From NCBI RefSeq assembly GCF_014837055.1, contig NZ_JACSPQ010000001.1, positions 299,035 to 363,034 on the forward strand: a stretch of 64,000 nucleotides of DNA, in the 5' to 3' direction. Within the stretch, counting starts at the first letter, position 1. The number at the start of each line of letters is the position of its first letter. This stretch comes from Phocaeicola faecium (GTDB lineage: Bacteria > Bacteroidota > Bacteroidia > Bacteroidales > Bacteroidaceae). Under the pieces are notes generated by a model. That model worked only from the letters and a program-made list of their open reading frames with translations. It had not been told where the DNA came from and did no database searches. Below, in pieces: positions 44,519 to 52,953 of the stretch. The position numbers and the translations under genes were made by a program.

Positions 44519-46205
44519 AATAGGCGTATATAGTAAAGTATTAAAAAGGATAGTATTTACCATTATGGTGATTCTCCTTCTTACGGTTTTAATACCGGTA
44601 ACAGTAGGTATATACTACTTTAACAAGGCAGATTTCAAATGTCCGAATGATAGTATATATCCCGAGAAGTATCATGTTAAATCTGTAGGTGACTCTATAA
44701 AGTATATTGAGCATAACCTGTTGCATAGAAATAAATATGGATTATGGGAAGTGTATATAAGTGGTTCTCCTTTAGAAAGAGGAACAAAATATGGAGTATT
44801 AACAAAAGACTTACTGCAATATCAAGAGAATGTTTTTGTAGAGCAGATTAAAGAATTTATACCATCTGACTTCTATTTCAATTTCCTACATAAACTTATA
44901 GCTATATTCAATTGGGATATGGCCAGCTATATACCTGAGGAATATAGAAAAGAGATATACGCAATTTCTCAATCATGTAGCCATAAATTTGACTCTTTTG
45001 GAACGCCATATGAGAGGCAATTGAATTATCATGCTGCACATGATATAGGGCATACTATGCAAGAATATATGCTTGTTGGGTGTAGTTCATTTGCTGCTTG
45101 GAATGAGAACACATCTGATTCAACTTTACTGATAGGACGAAATTTTGACTTCTATGTAAACGATAAATTTGCAAGAAACAAAATAATCCTCTTTATGGAA
45201 CCTGAAAAGGGGTATAAGTTTGTATCTGTATCATGGCCTGGAATGATGGGAGTTGTATCCGGTATGAATGAGAAAGGTCTCACTATAACCATCAATGCAG
45301 CAAAGGGAGCAATACCGGTAACATCAGCTATGCCAATATCATTACTGGTGAGAGAAATACTACAGAATGCAAAAACAATACAAGAGGCTTATCAAATAGC
45401 TCAGGTACATAAAACTTTTGTTTCAGAATCGATCCTTATAGGTTCTGCTATTGATAGAAGTGCTGCAATTATAGAGAAGACCCCCAGCAAAACGTCCCTT
45501 TATAAAGAAACTGATAATGAGATAATTTGTACGAACCATTTTCAGTCTAATGATTTTATGAATGATTCTTACAACATAGAAAACATAAACAATTCAGACA
45601 GCAAATACAGATATGATAGGCTTTCAGAGTTAATTAAGGAATCAATACCATTGTCTCCAGATAAGGTTGCCACTATTTTGAGAGACAGAAGAGGTTTAAA
45701 CAATAAAGATATAGGATTGACCAATCAGAAATCGATTAATCAATCAATATCACATCATTCAGTAATCTTCAAACCTGAAGAGTTAAAGATATGGGTATCT
45801 ACTGAACCATGGCAAAGTGGAACATTCTTGTGTTACAACTTAAAAGAGATTTTCGACAACCCTAATAAACTTGTGGAGAGAAATGACAAGCAGCTAACAA
45901 TCCCTGCTGACACATTATTCTTAGAAAACGATTACCAGAATATATTGGACTATAGAAAGCAATTTAAGAAAATCAGGGAAAGTATAAATAGCGGGTTGGC
46001 AATCCCTATTCAGGAGATACATAGTTTTATAGAGCTTAATCCAAATTATTATGAAGTCTATAATATTATTGGAGATTACTATAATGAAATGAACGATATA
46101 AGAAAAGCGGTAGAATATTGGAAAAAATCTCTTGATTGTGAGATACCCTCTGTTTATGAATCAAATAAAATAAGAAATAAGATAAAAGAGTATGATAAAG
46201 AATAG
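44511..46205 (+). CDS. C45-type N-terminal-nucleophile acyltransferase/hydrolase
   Basis: A 564-aa exported or membrane-anchored protein: hydrophobic helix at residues 13-36, then a domain like acyl-CoA:6-aminopenicillanate acyltransferase (peptidase C45). C191 in LVGCSSFAAW is the expected nucleophile, exposed by self-cleavage, and GRNFDF follows as in the family. The C-terminal 70 residues look like one or two TPR helices (IIGDYYNEMNDIRKAVEYW). It might make the final ester or amide bond in the periplasm (inference). ATG at 44511 overlaps the upstream stop. Confidence 0.8.
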   Translation: MNKIGVYSKVLKRIVFTIMVILLLTVLIPVTVGIYYFNKADFKCPNDSIYPEKYHVKSVGDSIKYIEHNLLHRNKYGLWEVYISGSPLERGTKYGVLTKDLLQYQENVFVEQIKEFIPSDFYFNFLHKLIAIFNWDMASYIPEEYRKEIYAISQSCSHKFDSFGTPYERQLNYHAAHDIGHTMQEYMLVGCSSFAAWNENTSDSTLLIGRNFDFYVNDKFARNKIILFMEPEKGYKFVSVSWPGMMGVVSGMNEKGLTITINAAKGAIPVTSAMPISLLVREILQNAKTIQEAYQIAQVHKTFVSESILIGSAIDRSAAIIEKTPSKTSLYKETDNEIICTNHFQSNDFMNDSYNIENINNSDSKYRYDRLSELIKESIPLSPDKVATILRDRRGLNNKDIGLTNQKSINQSISHHSVIFKPEELKIWVSTEPWQSGTFLCYNLKEIFDNPNKLVERNDKQLTIPADTLFLENDYQNILDYRKQFKKIRESINSGLAIPIQEIHSFIELNPNYYEVYNIIGDYYNEMNDIRKAVEYWKKSLDCEIPSVYESNKIRNKIKEYDKE

Positions 46206-47493
46206 TACATTACATTATTCATCTGAATCTGATATAATCAGATTTCAAGAAGAAAGACTAAAGGAAACATTGGAGTACCTATCACAGAATTCTCCATTTT
46301 ATAAGAGAATGTTTAAGGAAAATAATATAGACATCAGCCAGATAAAACATTTGTCAGATCTTCAAAAATTACCTGTTACAACGAAAGAGGACTTACAGAA
46401 ACGTAACAATGAGTTTATCTGTATAGATAAAGAAAGTATAATAGATTACGTTACAACATCAGGAACATTGGGAGATCCAGTAACTTTTGCTCTGTCCAAT
46501 AATGATTTAGATCGATTGGCTTATAATGAAGCCAGTTCCTTTACTATGGCAGGTTGCAAGAAAGGTGATATCATACAATTGATGACGACAATAGACAGAA
46601 GGTTTATGGCTGGGCTTGCATACTTCTTAGGTGCGCGAGAACTGGGTTGTGGAATCATACGTGTTGGAAACGGTATTCCAGAACTGCAATGGGATACTAT
46701 ACAAAGAGTTTCTCCAAATGTATGTATCGTAGTACCGTCATTCCTGATGAAACTAATCAAATATGCCGAAGAGAATGGAATTGACTATAATAACTCCTCA
46801 TTAAAAAAGGCTATCTGTATAGGAGAAGCCTTAAGAACCCCGACAGGTGAATACACAACATTAGGGGAAAAAATATCAGAAAAATGGCCTAATCTGGAGC
46901 TATTCTCAACATATGCTTCTACAGAAATGCAATCCTCATATACTGAATGTCAAGAACACAGTGGATGTCATATCCCTACAGATCTCATATTGGTTGAAAT
47001 GCTTGATGATAATAATAATCCTGTTCCTGATGGCCAACCTGGAGAGGTTACGATTACGACACTTGGAGTTGAAGCAATGCCTTTATTGCGTTTTAAGACT
47101 GGGGATATATGCATAAAACAAAGTAGCAAATGCTCATGTGGTCGCAATAGTGCAAGATTAAGTTCTGTTATAGGAAGAAGAGGACAGATGATTAAATTTA
47201 AGGGAACAACTTTATATCCTCCTGCATTATTTGATATTTTGGACAATATACCTGAGGTAGAGAACTATCTTGTTGAAGTTTTTACCAATACACTTGGTAC
47301 AGACCAAATTCAAATTAAAATAGGATGTAAGAATCAGAATGATGCATTTATCAAGCAAATAAAAGATGTTTTCCGCTCAAAAGTAAGGGTTGCACCAGAT
47401 ATATGTTTTGTTCCAGTTGAGCTTATAGCAAGACAACAACATCCTGAAATGAGCCGAAAACCTATTAAGTTTTTTGATTTGAGAAATAATTAG
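46192..47493 (+). CDS. Phenylacetate-CoA ligase-like AMP-forming enzyme
   Basis: A 433-aa ANL-superfamily adenylating enzyme of the PaaK type, with the phosphate-binding loop TTSGTLGDPVTF near residue 90, FSTYASTEMQ and LLRFKTGDI. It would activate an aryl acid, most likely p-coumarate from the ammonia-lyase, and load it on an ACP (or CoA), as ApeH does. A CSCGR segment (CXCGR) in the late region is typical of PaaK proteins. It overlaps the C45-type gene by 14 bases and is the last enzyme gene of the operon. Confidence 0.88.
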   Translation: MIKNSTLHYSSESDIIRFQEERLKETLEYLSQNSPFYKRMFKENNIDISQIKHLSDLQKLPVTTKEDLQKRNNEFICIDKESIIDYVTTSGTLGDPVTFALSNNDLDRLAYNEASSFTMAGCKKGDIIQLMTTIDRRFMAGLAYFLGARELGCGIIRVGNGIPELQWDTIQRVSPNVCIVVPSFLMKLIKYAEENGIDYNNSSLKKAICIGEALRTPTGEYTTLGEKISEKWPNLELFSTYASTEMQSSYTECQEHSGCHIPTDLILVEMLDDNNNPVPDGQPGEVTITTLGVEAMPLLRFKTGDICIKQSSKCSCGRNSARLSSVIGRRGQMIKFKGTTLYPPALFDILDNIPEVENYLVEVFTNTLGTDQIQIKIGCKNQNDAFIKQIKDVFRSKVRVAPDICFVPVELIARQQHPEMSRKPIKFFDLRNN

Positions 47494-47501
47494 TATATTT
47501 G
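47473..47501 (+). promoter_or_regulatory. Promoter before the exported hypothetical protein
   Basis: TTTG (47473-47476), 17 bases, then TATATTTG (47494-47501, perfect). It overlaps the end of the ligase gene and lies 47 bases before the ATG at 47549, so the last cluster gene can be expressed independently. Confidence 0.65.
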
Positions 47502-47548
47502 TGTATCTTATAATTAACTCATAATTAACAATTTAAAATTCTAAAGTT

Positions 47549-48115
47549 ATGAAGAAGAAAATTTTATTCTCACTCCTGCTTTTATTTAGCATGTTGGTAG
47601 TTAATGCAAAAAGTACAGAATCTGTATATGTTTACGGGGTTGATTATTCTTCTGTAAAAGTATATGGAGCCGAAGAAACAGAAGAACAGTTTAAAAATGC
47701 ATTCGAAGGCATAAATCTTCTGTTAATGAATGAAGCAAAAAAATATGATTTCGCTGATGTCGTGGGTGAAAACAATAAATTAAAACTAGAAATGATTCTT
47801 AATTCTACTAAAGAGTGTGATTTCTCTAATATTAAGACTCTGGATAAAGATATTGAACCAATAAATATCGCTGAAAAAATAAAGAATTATCCAATAAAGG
47901 AGACATCAGGAGAAGGCTTTATTGTTATTGCTACATTATTGGATAAATCAGCAAATAAAGCAACCTATAAAGTCGTTCTTTTTGATGTTGAAACAAGAGA
48001 TATATTAAAGGAAGAAGAATTTACAAGTAAAGCAGGAGGTTTTGGATTAAGAAATTTCTGGGCTAAGACTATATACACATTAACAAAGAAATTTGAATTT
48101 GATAAAAAGAAATAG
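47549..48115 (+). CDS. Exported protein of unknown function at the end of the pigment cluster
   Basis: A 188-aa protein with a signal peptide (MKKKILFSLLLLFSMLVVNA). The mature part (SVYVYGVDYSSVKVYGAEET, YKVVLFDVETRDI, WAKTIYTL) suggests an alpha/beta periplasmic or outer-membrane-associated protein. I do not recognise the family. It shares strand and composition with the biosynthetic genes but has its own promoter and is followed by a strong inverted repeat. A role in pigment placement is only inference. Confidence 0.7.
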   Translation: MKKKILFSLLLLFSMLVVNAKSTESVYVYGVDYSSVKVYGAEETEEQFKNAFEGINLLLMNEAKKYDFADVVGENNKLKLEMILNSTKECDFSNIKTLDKDIEPINIAEKIKNYPIKETSGEGFIVIATLLDKSANKATYKVVLFDVETRDILKEEEFTSKAGGFGLRNFWAKTIYTLTKKFEFDKKK

Positions 48116-48189
48116 TTGTTTCTATATTTTTTAAGAAGATGGATAACTATTTTTTCTTAAACTTATTTCGGATTGAATGAAATAAAATA

Positions 48190-48246
48190 CATAAAAGAGT
48201 TATAATTTTATTACCTTCGAACTGGGTCTGATATAACTCTTTTATG
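48190..48246. terminator. Perfect 15-bp inverted repeat between the pigment operon and the tra arm
   Basis: CATAAAAGAGTTATA (48190-48204) and its exact complement (48232-48246) flank a 27-base loop, followed by TTTT on the + strand. It sits between the + strand cluster end (48115) and the - strand lipoprotein gene end (48310) and would work as a bidirectional terminator. It may also mark the cargo boundary. Confidence 0.6.
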
Positions 48247-48309
48247 TTTTGAAGAATATTTTACATACTTCCCTATAAAAGGAAGCTATATTAAAGGCCT
48301 TTCTTATTT

Positions 48310-48852
48310 TTACAGTGGAATTTCAAATGACCTGATTACACATTGCGCTTCCTTATCCAGAATGAACCAGTATTCAGAACGGTACGGTTGCCCGTCTGAA
48401 TCAGTGGCTTCATACTCTATCTTCACTTTCCAACCGGTGAACGGCTTACGTTCCTGACTGTCTTCATCCTTTACAGGCTTCAGCTCATCAGAAATTATCA
48501 ATGAGTGCAGTACCGTCATTGCATCCATCTGACGCTTCATCTGTCCGGACATTCCGTGACTTTCTGAATCCGGATTATCAAAATCCGTATTCTCCATAAA
48601 CCTGCGGCTGATTTTCATCATGGCCACAGAAAGAGCCATTTTCTCCTTCATGCTAACATACTCACGGCCAAATACAGAATCCGGTTTGCTGATACCGACA
48701 ATCTTTACGGATTCCGGATTGTCCACCGAAGCCATCAGTGCCTTTTTGGCAATATCTTGTGCCTTATTCCCGCTGTTGCCTGAACAGCCGGTTCCCATTC
48801 CGAGCAGAACTGCCACTGCAGGCAGTATCAGTAGTTTCTTTCCCTGTTTCAT
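48310..48852 (-). CDS. Lipoprotein of the conjugation arm
   Basis: A 180-aa exported lipoprotein (signal MKQGKKLLILPAVAVLLGMG, lipobox GTGC). The mature protein (SVKIVGISKPDSVFGREYVS... then WKVKIEYEATDSDG) is a mixed alpha/beta domain without a name that I can give. The ATG overlaps the stop of the zinc-ribbon gene by 4 bases, so it is the last gene of the - strand operon. Confidence 0.72.
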   Translation of the reverse strand: MKQGKKLLILPAVAVLLGMGTGCSGNSGNKAQDIAKKALMASVDNPESVKIVGISKPDSVFGREYVSMKEKMALSVAMMKISRRFMENTDFDNPDSESHGMSGQMKRQMDAMTVLHSLIISDELKPVKDEDSQERKPFTGWKVKIEYEATDSDGQPYRSEYWFILDKEAQCVIRSFEIPL

Positions 48853-49394
48853 ATCTTTACGATTTGAAGTTTGTCCGGAGCAAGACCGAGGCGTTTGCGG
48901 TAAATGGAACCATCCTCCCGGTACATCTCCAGTTCAGATGAAGTAATGTTTTTCTCACAAAGCTCTTTCGCCTCTTCCAGTGTCAGCTGATGGCCTCCTA
49001 TATTCCTCCAGATGGCGAATGAACACGGTGCTTCCTGATTGCTGTAGTTGGAACAGTTGAAAGCCTTGGTACCCACACGTACCTCGCCGCCGCAGTGCGG
49101 ACACCTGCCGATAACAGACTGCATATTGACTGCACCGTCATCAGCAAGTTCCAGCACTGTCGGGAAAGTCTTGCCATCCTTGGTGGAAAAGCCGTCCAGA
49201 AGGATGCAGCGTTTCTCTAAAAATTCAGCAATCTCCCCGTCATTCATTTTCCGGTTGCCGATGATGGCATTAATGTTGAGCACACAAGAAGGATGCTCAC
49301 CTGTGTTGTTTTCGCAGCGGTATCCCTTGCAGGTCTTCACCACGTTGCCGCCGCAGAACGGACAGCGTCCTATAATCTTCTTTTCTGAATCCAT
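48849..49394 (-). CDS. Topoisomerase-type zinc-ribbon protein
   Basis: A 181-aa protein with two four-cysteine zinc-ribbon-like units: CPFCGG with a following C...C pair (residues about 12-36), and CPHCGG with CSNYSNQEAPC (about 96-124). These resemble the C-terminal zinc fingers of type IA topoisomerases, but there is no catalytic domain, so it is probably a single-stranded nucleic-acid binding accessory protein of the ICE. Related stand-alone proteins are common beside Bacteroidales conjugation genes. Confidence 0.72.
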   Translation of the reverse strand: MDSEKKIIGRCPFCGGNVVKTCKGYRCENNTGEHPSCVLNINAIIGNRKMNDGEIAEFLEKRCILLDGFSTKDGKTFPTVLELADDGAVNMQSVIGRCPHCGGEVRVGTKAFNCSNYSNQEAPCSFAIWRNIGGHQLTLEEAKELCEKNITSSELEMYREDGSIYRKRLGLAPDKLQIVKI

Positions 49395-49420
49395 ATTCCT
49401 GATAAATTACAATGTTTGAT

Positions 49421-50161
49421 TTAATTGAATGAGACCCCCCGGTTCCAGTCCGCAACGATTCCTCCTATAATGTTCTTGCCGGACATCACACTTGCCCATC
49501 CTTCCGGGTCAAGAGAGAACCAGAGGTCGTTCCATGAGAGAGTGCGTACCTGCCATGCCAGGATAAAGAGGTCGGTATTGACAGCCTCCAGTCTGGTCAG
49601 TACCTCGTTTGCTATGTAGTACCGCTCGGAAGAACTGAGCAGGTTTACCTTGTGCTTCTCCTTGCCTCCGTCAGAACCGCCTGTATCATAACTTCCGGAA
49701 GTCACCAACTGCTTCATGAACGGATAAAGCGCAGCCATCTGGGTTGCGGCATCAGCCAGCTCGTCCGAGACGATTGCAGCAATGGCCGTTCCCTTCAGGT
49801 TACTGCCGACCGATTTGAGCAGTAGATTACAGTTCTGAGGTATTTCCGTGGCCACCAGTTCTCCGGCACGCTTTATCTGATAGAGATTCTGCATGGCACC
49901 CTGTGCATTGGAAAGATATTCCAGCATCTTCTCCTCCACACTGTGTACCCTGTCGAGAGCAACCGTTACGGCAGTCTCGGCAGCAATGATTTTCTCATGA
50001 GCCTTCTGGCGTTTGTCATAGATATTCTTCAGTGTGGATGTCTGTGCAAAAACAGCACCCGTCAGTGTCGGGTCTGTCTGTTGTGCAAAAGTGTCCGTAC
50101 CTTTCAGCAGAAAAACTGCAAGGGCAATCACTACCGTTATTCTTAACTTGATTCTGTCCAT
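49421..50161 (-). CDS. Exported coiled-coil conjugation protein (TrbJ/VirB5-like)
   Basis: A 246-aa protein with a signal sequence (IALAVFLLKGTDTFAQ) followed by long amphipathic helices. The layout (QTSTLKNIYDKRQKAHEKII, then SVEEKMLEYLSNAQGAMQNL) is like the periplasmic, pilus-associated TrbJ/VirB5 proteins of type IV secretion systems. The similarity is architectural; I cannot show homology by eye. It lies 5 bases from the TOPRIM gene on the same strand. Confidence 0.5.
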   Translation of the reverse strand: MDRIKLRITVVIALAVFLLKGTDTFAQQTDPTLTGAVFAQTSTLKNIYDKRQKAHEKIIAAETAVTVALDRVHSVEEKMLEYLSNAQGAMQNLYQIKRAGELVATEIPQNCNLLLKSVGSNLKGTAIAAIVSDELADAATQMAALYPFMKQLVTSGSYDTGGSDGGKEKHKVNLLSSSERYYIANEVLTRLEAVNTDLFILAWQVRTLSWNDLWFSLDPEGWASVMSGKNIIGGIVADWNRGVSFN

Positions 50162-50166
50162 ATCAT

Positions 50167-51354
50167 TCAGATTTTACGTCCTTTATTCCTTTGTTCACTC
50201 AGATTCTGTTCACGCTCCTCCTTGTGAGGTGAAATCACCGGCTCCATCGGCTTGTTCAGCAGACAGTCGTTCCAGTCCTTGAAAGCCTTCGGTGGAAGCC
50301 ACTGTCCCATACGGTAGCGGATGTTCAGCTGCCTGGCAACCTGGGCCAGCAGGGGACGGTTCATGTCAGGGTCGAATACCTTTCCCTTCGCTTCAATCTG
50401 GATGCCGCCGTCAGTCCTGCTTATCTTCATCTGAATACCTTCCTGCAGAGCCATCATGCGCAGTCCGTATATCCTCCCGGCCAGGTCATTGTCAAAACAG
50501 TCGAAGGCACGTGCATTGGGAAAGCGTTCCATAACTCCAGTTATCTGCCGGTCGGAAAATGTGCCGCCCAGTGAAACCAGAGCCGCACTGTCCCCAATCT
50601 GTATCCGGTTCATCTGGTAGAAGGCCATGGCATCAAATGCAGATTCACAGAAGAACACGCTTCTTACATTGTCCGGACTGATACCCGAAGGAACAGCCAC
50701 CCATGCCGAGGATGACGAATCCGTACCGGCTGCTTTCGACTTGTAACCGCCATGTCCTCTGATTTCATAGCCCCTGACTTCATTTCCCTTTCCGTCAGTA
50801 TATGGGAATCCGATATTGTAGCCTTCAAACTTCCCGTTCTTCCTGTCCCTTATGAGCGAGATGAAAGGAGAAAGAGCTGTAACGGTCGCTTTTGACAGTC
50901 CGCGTTGGAAAAACAGTCCCGGTATTTTACCTGTATCAACCGGCTTCACCTCATATCTGGAAGCGTCAAACACACCGCATGATTTTCCTGCCGATTTAAC
51001 ATATTCCCTGTCCTCCCTGTATTCAGGTTCAGGCATGTTGGCGAAACGTGCCATGACCTTGGCTATCTTCTGCCATTCATCCTTTCCTGATACCGTAAAG
51101 GAAGAAAGATTCTCACGGATGAGTGTCACCACATCGCCCTTGGAACCGTCACGCCGGAAGAACGTCTGTGCTGCCTTGTCGTTGGGATGGCTGACAATCA
51201 GCGTATCCCTCCTGTTACCGCCTTCACCGAGCACCAGCTCGATGTAACGTCCGACACCGGCCTTCCTGTCCAGACGGTATCCCAGGGCATATGCAATGTC
51301 ATCAATCCCTACACGAGATTTCATTTCCCTGAAATTAACCTTGTAGTCACTCAT
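50167..51354 (-). CDS. TOPRIM-domain (DUF3991-type) ICE protein
   Basis: A 395-aa protein. The N-terminal part (about 1-90) is like a degenerate primase-type or DUF3991 module (FFRRDGSKGDVVTLIREN); the TOPRIM domain follows with the glutamate in VFFCESAFDAM and the acidic pair in FDCFDNDLAG. Such proteins accompany relaxases and mobilisation genes and may prime or nick transferred DNA. It is cotranscribed with the ArdC gene (30 bases apart). Confidence 0.78.
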   Translation of the reverse strand: MSDYKVNFREMKSRVGIDDIAYALGYRLDRKAGVGRYIELVLGEGGNRRDTLIVSHPNDKAAQTFFRRDGSKGDVVTLIRENLSSFTVSGKDEWQKIAKVMARFANMPEPEYREDREYVKSAGKSCGVFDASRYEVKPVDTGKIPGLFFQRGLSKATVTALSPFISLIRDRKNGKFEGYNIGFPYTDGKGNEVRGYEIRGHGGYKSKAAGTDSSSSAWVAVPSGISPDNVRSVFFCESAFDAMAFYQMNRIQIGDSAALVSLGGTFSDRQITGVMERFPNARAFDCFDNDLAGRIYGLRMMALQEGIQMKISRTDGGIQIEAKGKVFDPDMNRPLLAQVARQLNIRYRMGQWLPPKAFKDWNDCLLNKPMEPVISPHKEEREQNLSEQRNKGRKI

Positions 51355-51384
51355 GCTTTCCGATTTAAGATGTTATACAGAATT

Positions 51385-52722
51385 TCATATACCAAGTCCT
51401 GTACCGGCATTCCGGTTCCTGCCCATCATAGTAATCTCCGGTTCGTATGTCTTCCGTGCCGTCATGTTCAGGGAAGCCTCCTTGTCCTTCCAGTCCGTAA
51501 GCTGGAAGAATGTCCTGGCCGTTTCCCTGGAAACCTTCTTCAGCCCCAGCTCCACACCATCGTATGACGCACGGATGGCATAGTCTCCGGAACGGGTCTT
51601 GACAATGGCCGCATTTTTGAAAGGCATCTCCTCGTCTGCACTGATAGGAGTGAACGGGGCATTCTTTGCCAGATAAGGTTGTTCGCCGAGAGCCAGACGC
51701 TGTCTGTCCACATGGTCAAGAATCAGGTCGGAAGCCTTGTTCACGTCAGCCATGACCGATACGATAAACTTCGGTTCCTGTTTCAGTACACCGATCCACG
51801 AGTCCAGATAGGCAGCCGAGTTGTCCGTTATTCTGGAATCAAAGCCCATGGAATGGCTGATCATGGCAGCCGTAAGTTCCGCCACCAGCTCCTCCTTGGC
51901 GTATTTCGGGTCACCGAACCTGCCGCCCATCTCCCTGTTCAGACGCTCCGGTGTCATGGTGGAGTGAGTCATTTCATGCAGCATAGTAGAATAATACTCC
52001 ATTCCACCACGGTAGGTTTCTTCCGGAGAATCACCGATATTGAACTGCGCCTTCATGGGCAGCACCACAATATCCTTTGAGGGAGAATAATAGGCACCGT
52101 TCTCACGCTTGTCGGCACGTATCGGACAAAGCCACTGTTGTGTCTCCACCATACGGTCGAGTGCGGCATGGGTGTACATACCTTCCGTATCCCGAAGTTC
52201 CGGAACCTTGAATCTGTCCATAAGCTTCTGCATCCTCTCCGGCTGTACTTCTGCCAGATTGGTCTGTGCCACATTGTACACCGGGAATGACTTGATGAAA
52301 GGAATGACATCCATATTCTTCTTCTCTTCCTTGCTCATTGCACGGTATTCCTCCGTGCTTATCCTCTTTCCGTGACTGTCCTTTATCATCATATCCCAGT
52401 ACACCACCGGGAAGGCCTTTTCACCCCTCAGGACATGAGCCTTCAGGTTATGTGCCTGCTTGAAGGTCAGATATACCGGAAGCTGGTAGTTCATAGCTGC
52501 GGTATGCATCTGAAGGAAGAAGGAATTGGAACCCGAGTAGTTGCGGCCACCCACATTCTGCGGCAGTCCGGCATAACCCGATGCACCGCCAATCCATCCC
52601 TGTTTCCATCCTGTATCCTTCATCTGCTGCATACGCTCAATCATCATTGCAGCGAAGCGGTCTATGGCCGCCTGTCCGCTGTTTCCCTGAGAGTCAGTTC
52701 CAGATGCCATAGCTGTCGTCAT
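51385..52722 (-). CDS. ArdC-like antirestriction protein, ssDNA-binding with zincin domain
   Basis: A 445-aa protein. Residues 15-150 match the ArdC N-terminal ssDNA-binding domain (NYSGSNSFFLQM, AHVLRGEKAFPVVYWD). The central metallopeptidase domain carries HEXXH (H249-E250, H253 in MLHEMTHS) and a downstream EELVAE. ArdC proteins protect incoming single-stranded DNA from restriction and are carried by conjugative plasmids and ICEs. A further 120-residue tail follows. The gene overlaps the small gene upstream by up to 29 bases; ATG at 52710 is an alternative start. Confidence 0.85.
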   Translation of the reverse strand: MTTAMASGTDSQGNSGQAAIDRFAAMMIERMQQMKDTGWKQGWIGGASGYAGLPQNVGGRNYSGSNSFFLQMHTAAMNYQLPVYLTFKQAHNLKAHVLRGEKAFPVVYWDMMIKDSHGKRISTEEYRAMSKEEKKNMDVIPFIKSFPVYNVAQTNLAEVQPERMQKLMDRFKVPELRDTEGMYTHAALDRMVETQQWLCPIRADKRENGAYYSPSKDIVVLPMKAQFNIGDSPEETYRGGMEYYSTMLHEMTHSTMTPERLNREMGGRFGDPKYAKEELVAELTAAMISHSMGFDSRITDNSAAYLDSWIGVLKQEPKFIVSVMADVNKASDLILDHVDRQRLALGEQPYLAKNAPFTPISADEEMPFKNAAIVKTRSGDYAIRASYDGVELGLKKVSRETARTFFQLTDWKDKEASLNMTARKTYEPEITMMGRNRNAGTGLGI

Positions 52723-52924
52723 CCATTACCTGACGGTCCATCTGCTCGATGTCCGTCTGTTCCACATAGAACTCAGCAGATTCATCCGAAGGGTCAGTAC
52801 CGTGTGACCGGCACCATTCCAGATAATCATCTGCATTCTCACTGTCCATAACAAAACGGAGGAAACCGATTTTGCCCTCCTGCAGAAGCTCCACAAGCTC
52901 CTCATGATTCATTTTAGCTGACAT
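52694..52924 (-). CDS. Small acidic protein upstream of ardC
   Basis: A 76-aa very acidic protein (ENADDYLEWCRSHGTDPSDE, QMDRQVMDDDSYGIWN) without a domain that I recognise. It lies between the DUF3945 gene and the ArdC gene on the same strand and overlaps the latter. Small acidic proteins are common in antirestriction operons, but a DNA-mimic role here would be speculation. Confidence 0.62.
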   Translation of the reverse strand: MSAKMNHEELVELLQEGKIGFLRFVMDSENADDYLEWCRSHGTDPSDESAEFYVEQTDIEQMDRQVMDDDSYGIWN

Positions 52925-52953
52925 ATAACTTATATTTTAGTTTTCTGATTATG

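Larger units (their letters stand above)
25622..48115 (+). other. Aryl-polyene/flexirubin-like biosynthetic gene cluster
   Basis: About 22 genes run in one direction with overlaps or very short gaps: ammonia-lyase, ketoreductase, three ketosynthases plus a KS-like subunit, two ACPs, two hot-dog dehydratases, thioesterase, methyltransferase, acyltransferases, LolA, MMPL exporter, oxidoreductase and AMP ligase. This set defines type II aryl-polyene pathways as known from Bacteroidetes and Proteobacteria. No enoyl reductase is seen, as expected for a polyene, and no DarA/DarB pair for a dialkylresorcinol. The whole block is more AT-rich than the ICE backbone on both sides. Confidence 0.85.

Noticed and set aside
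25622-48115. Cluster considered as a complete flexirubin (polyene-dialkylresorcinol ester) pathway
   Set aside because: No DarA- or DarB-like protein is encoded; only the polyene half and anchoring functions are supported.
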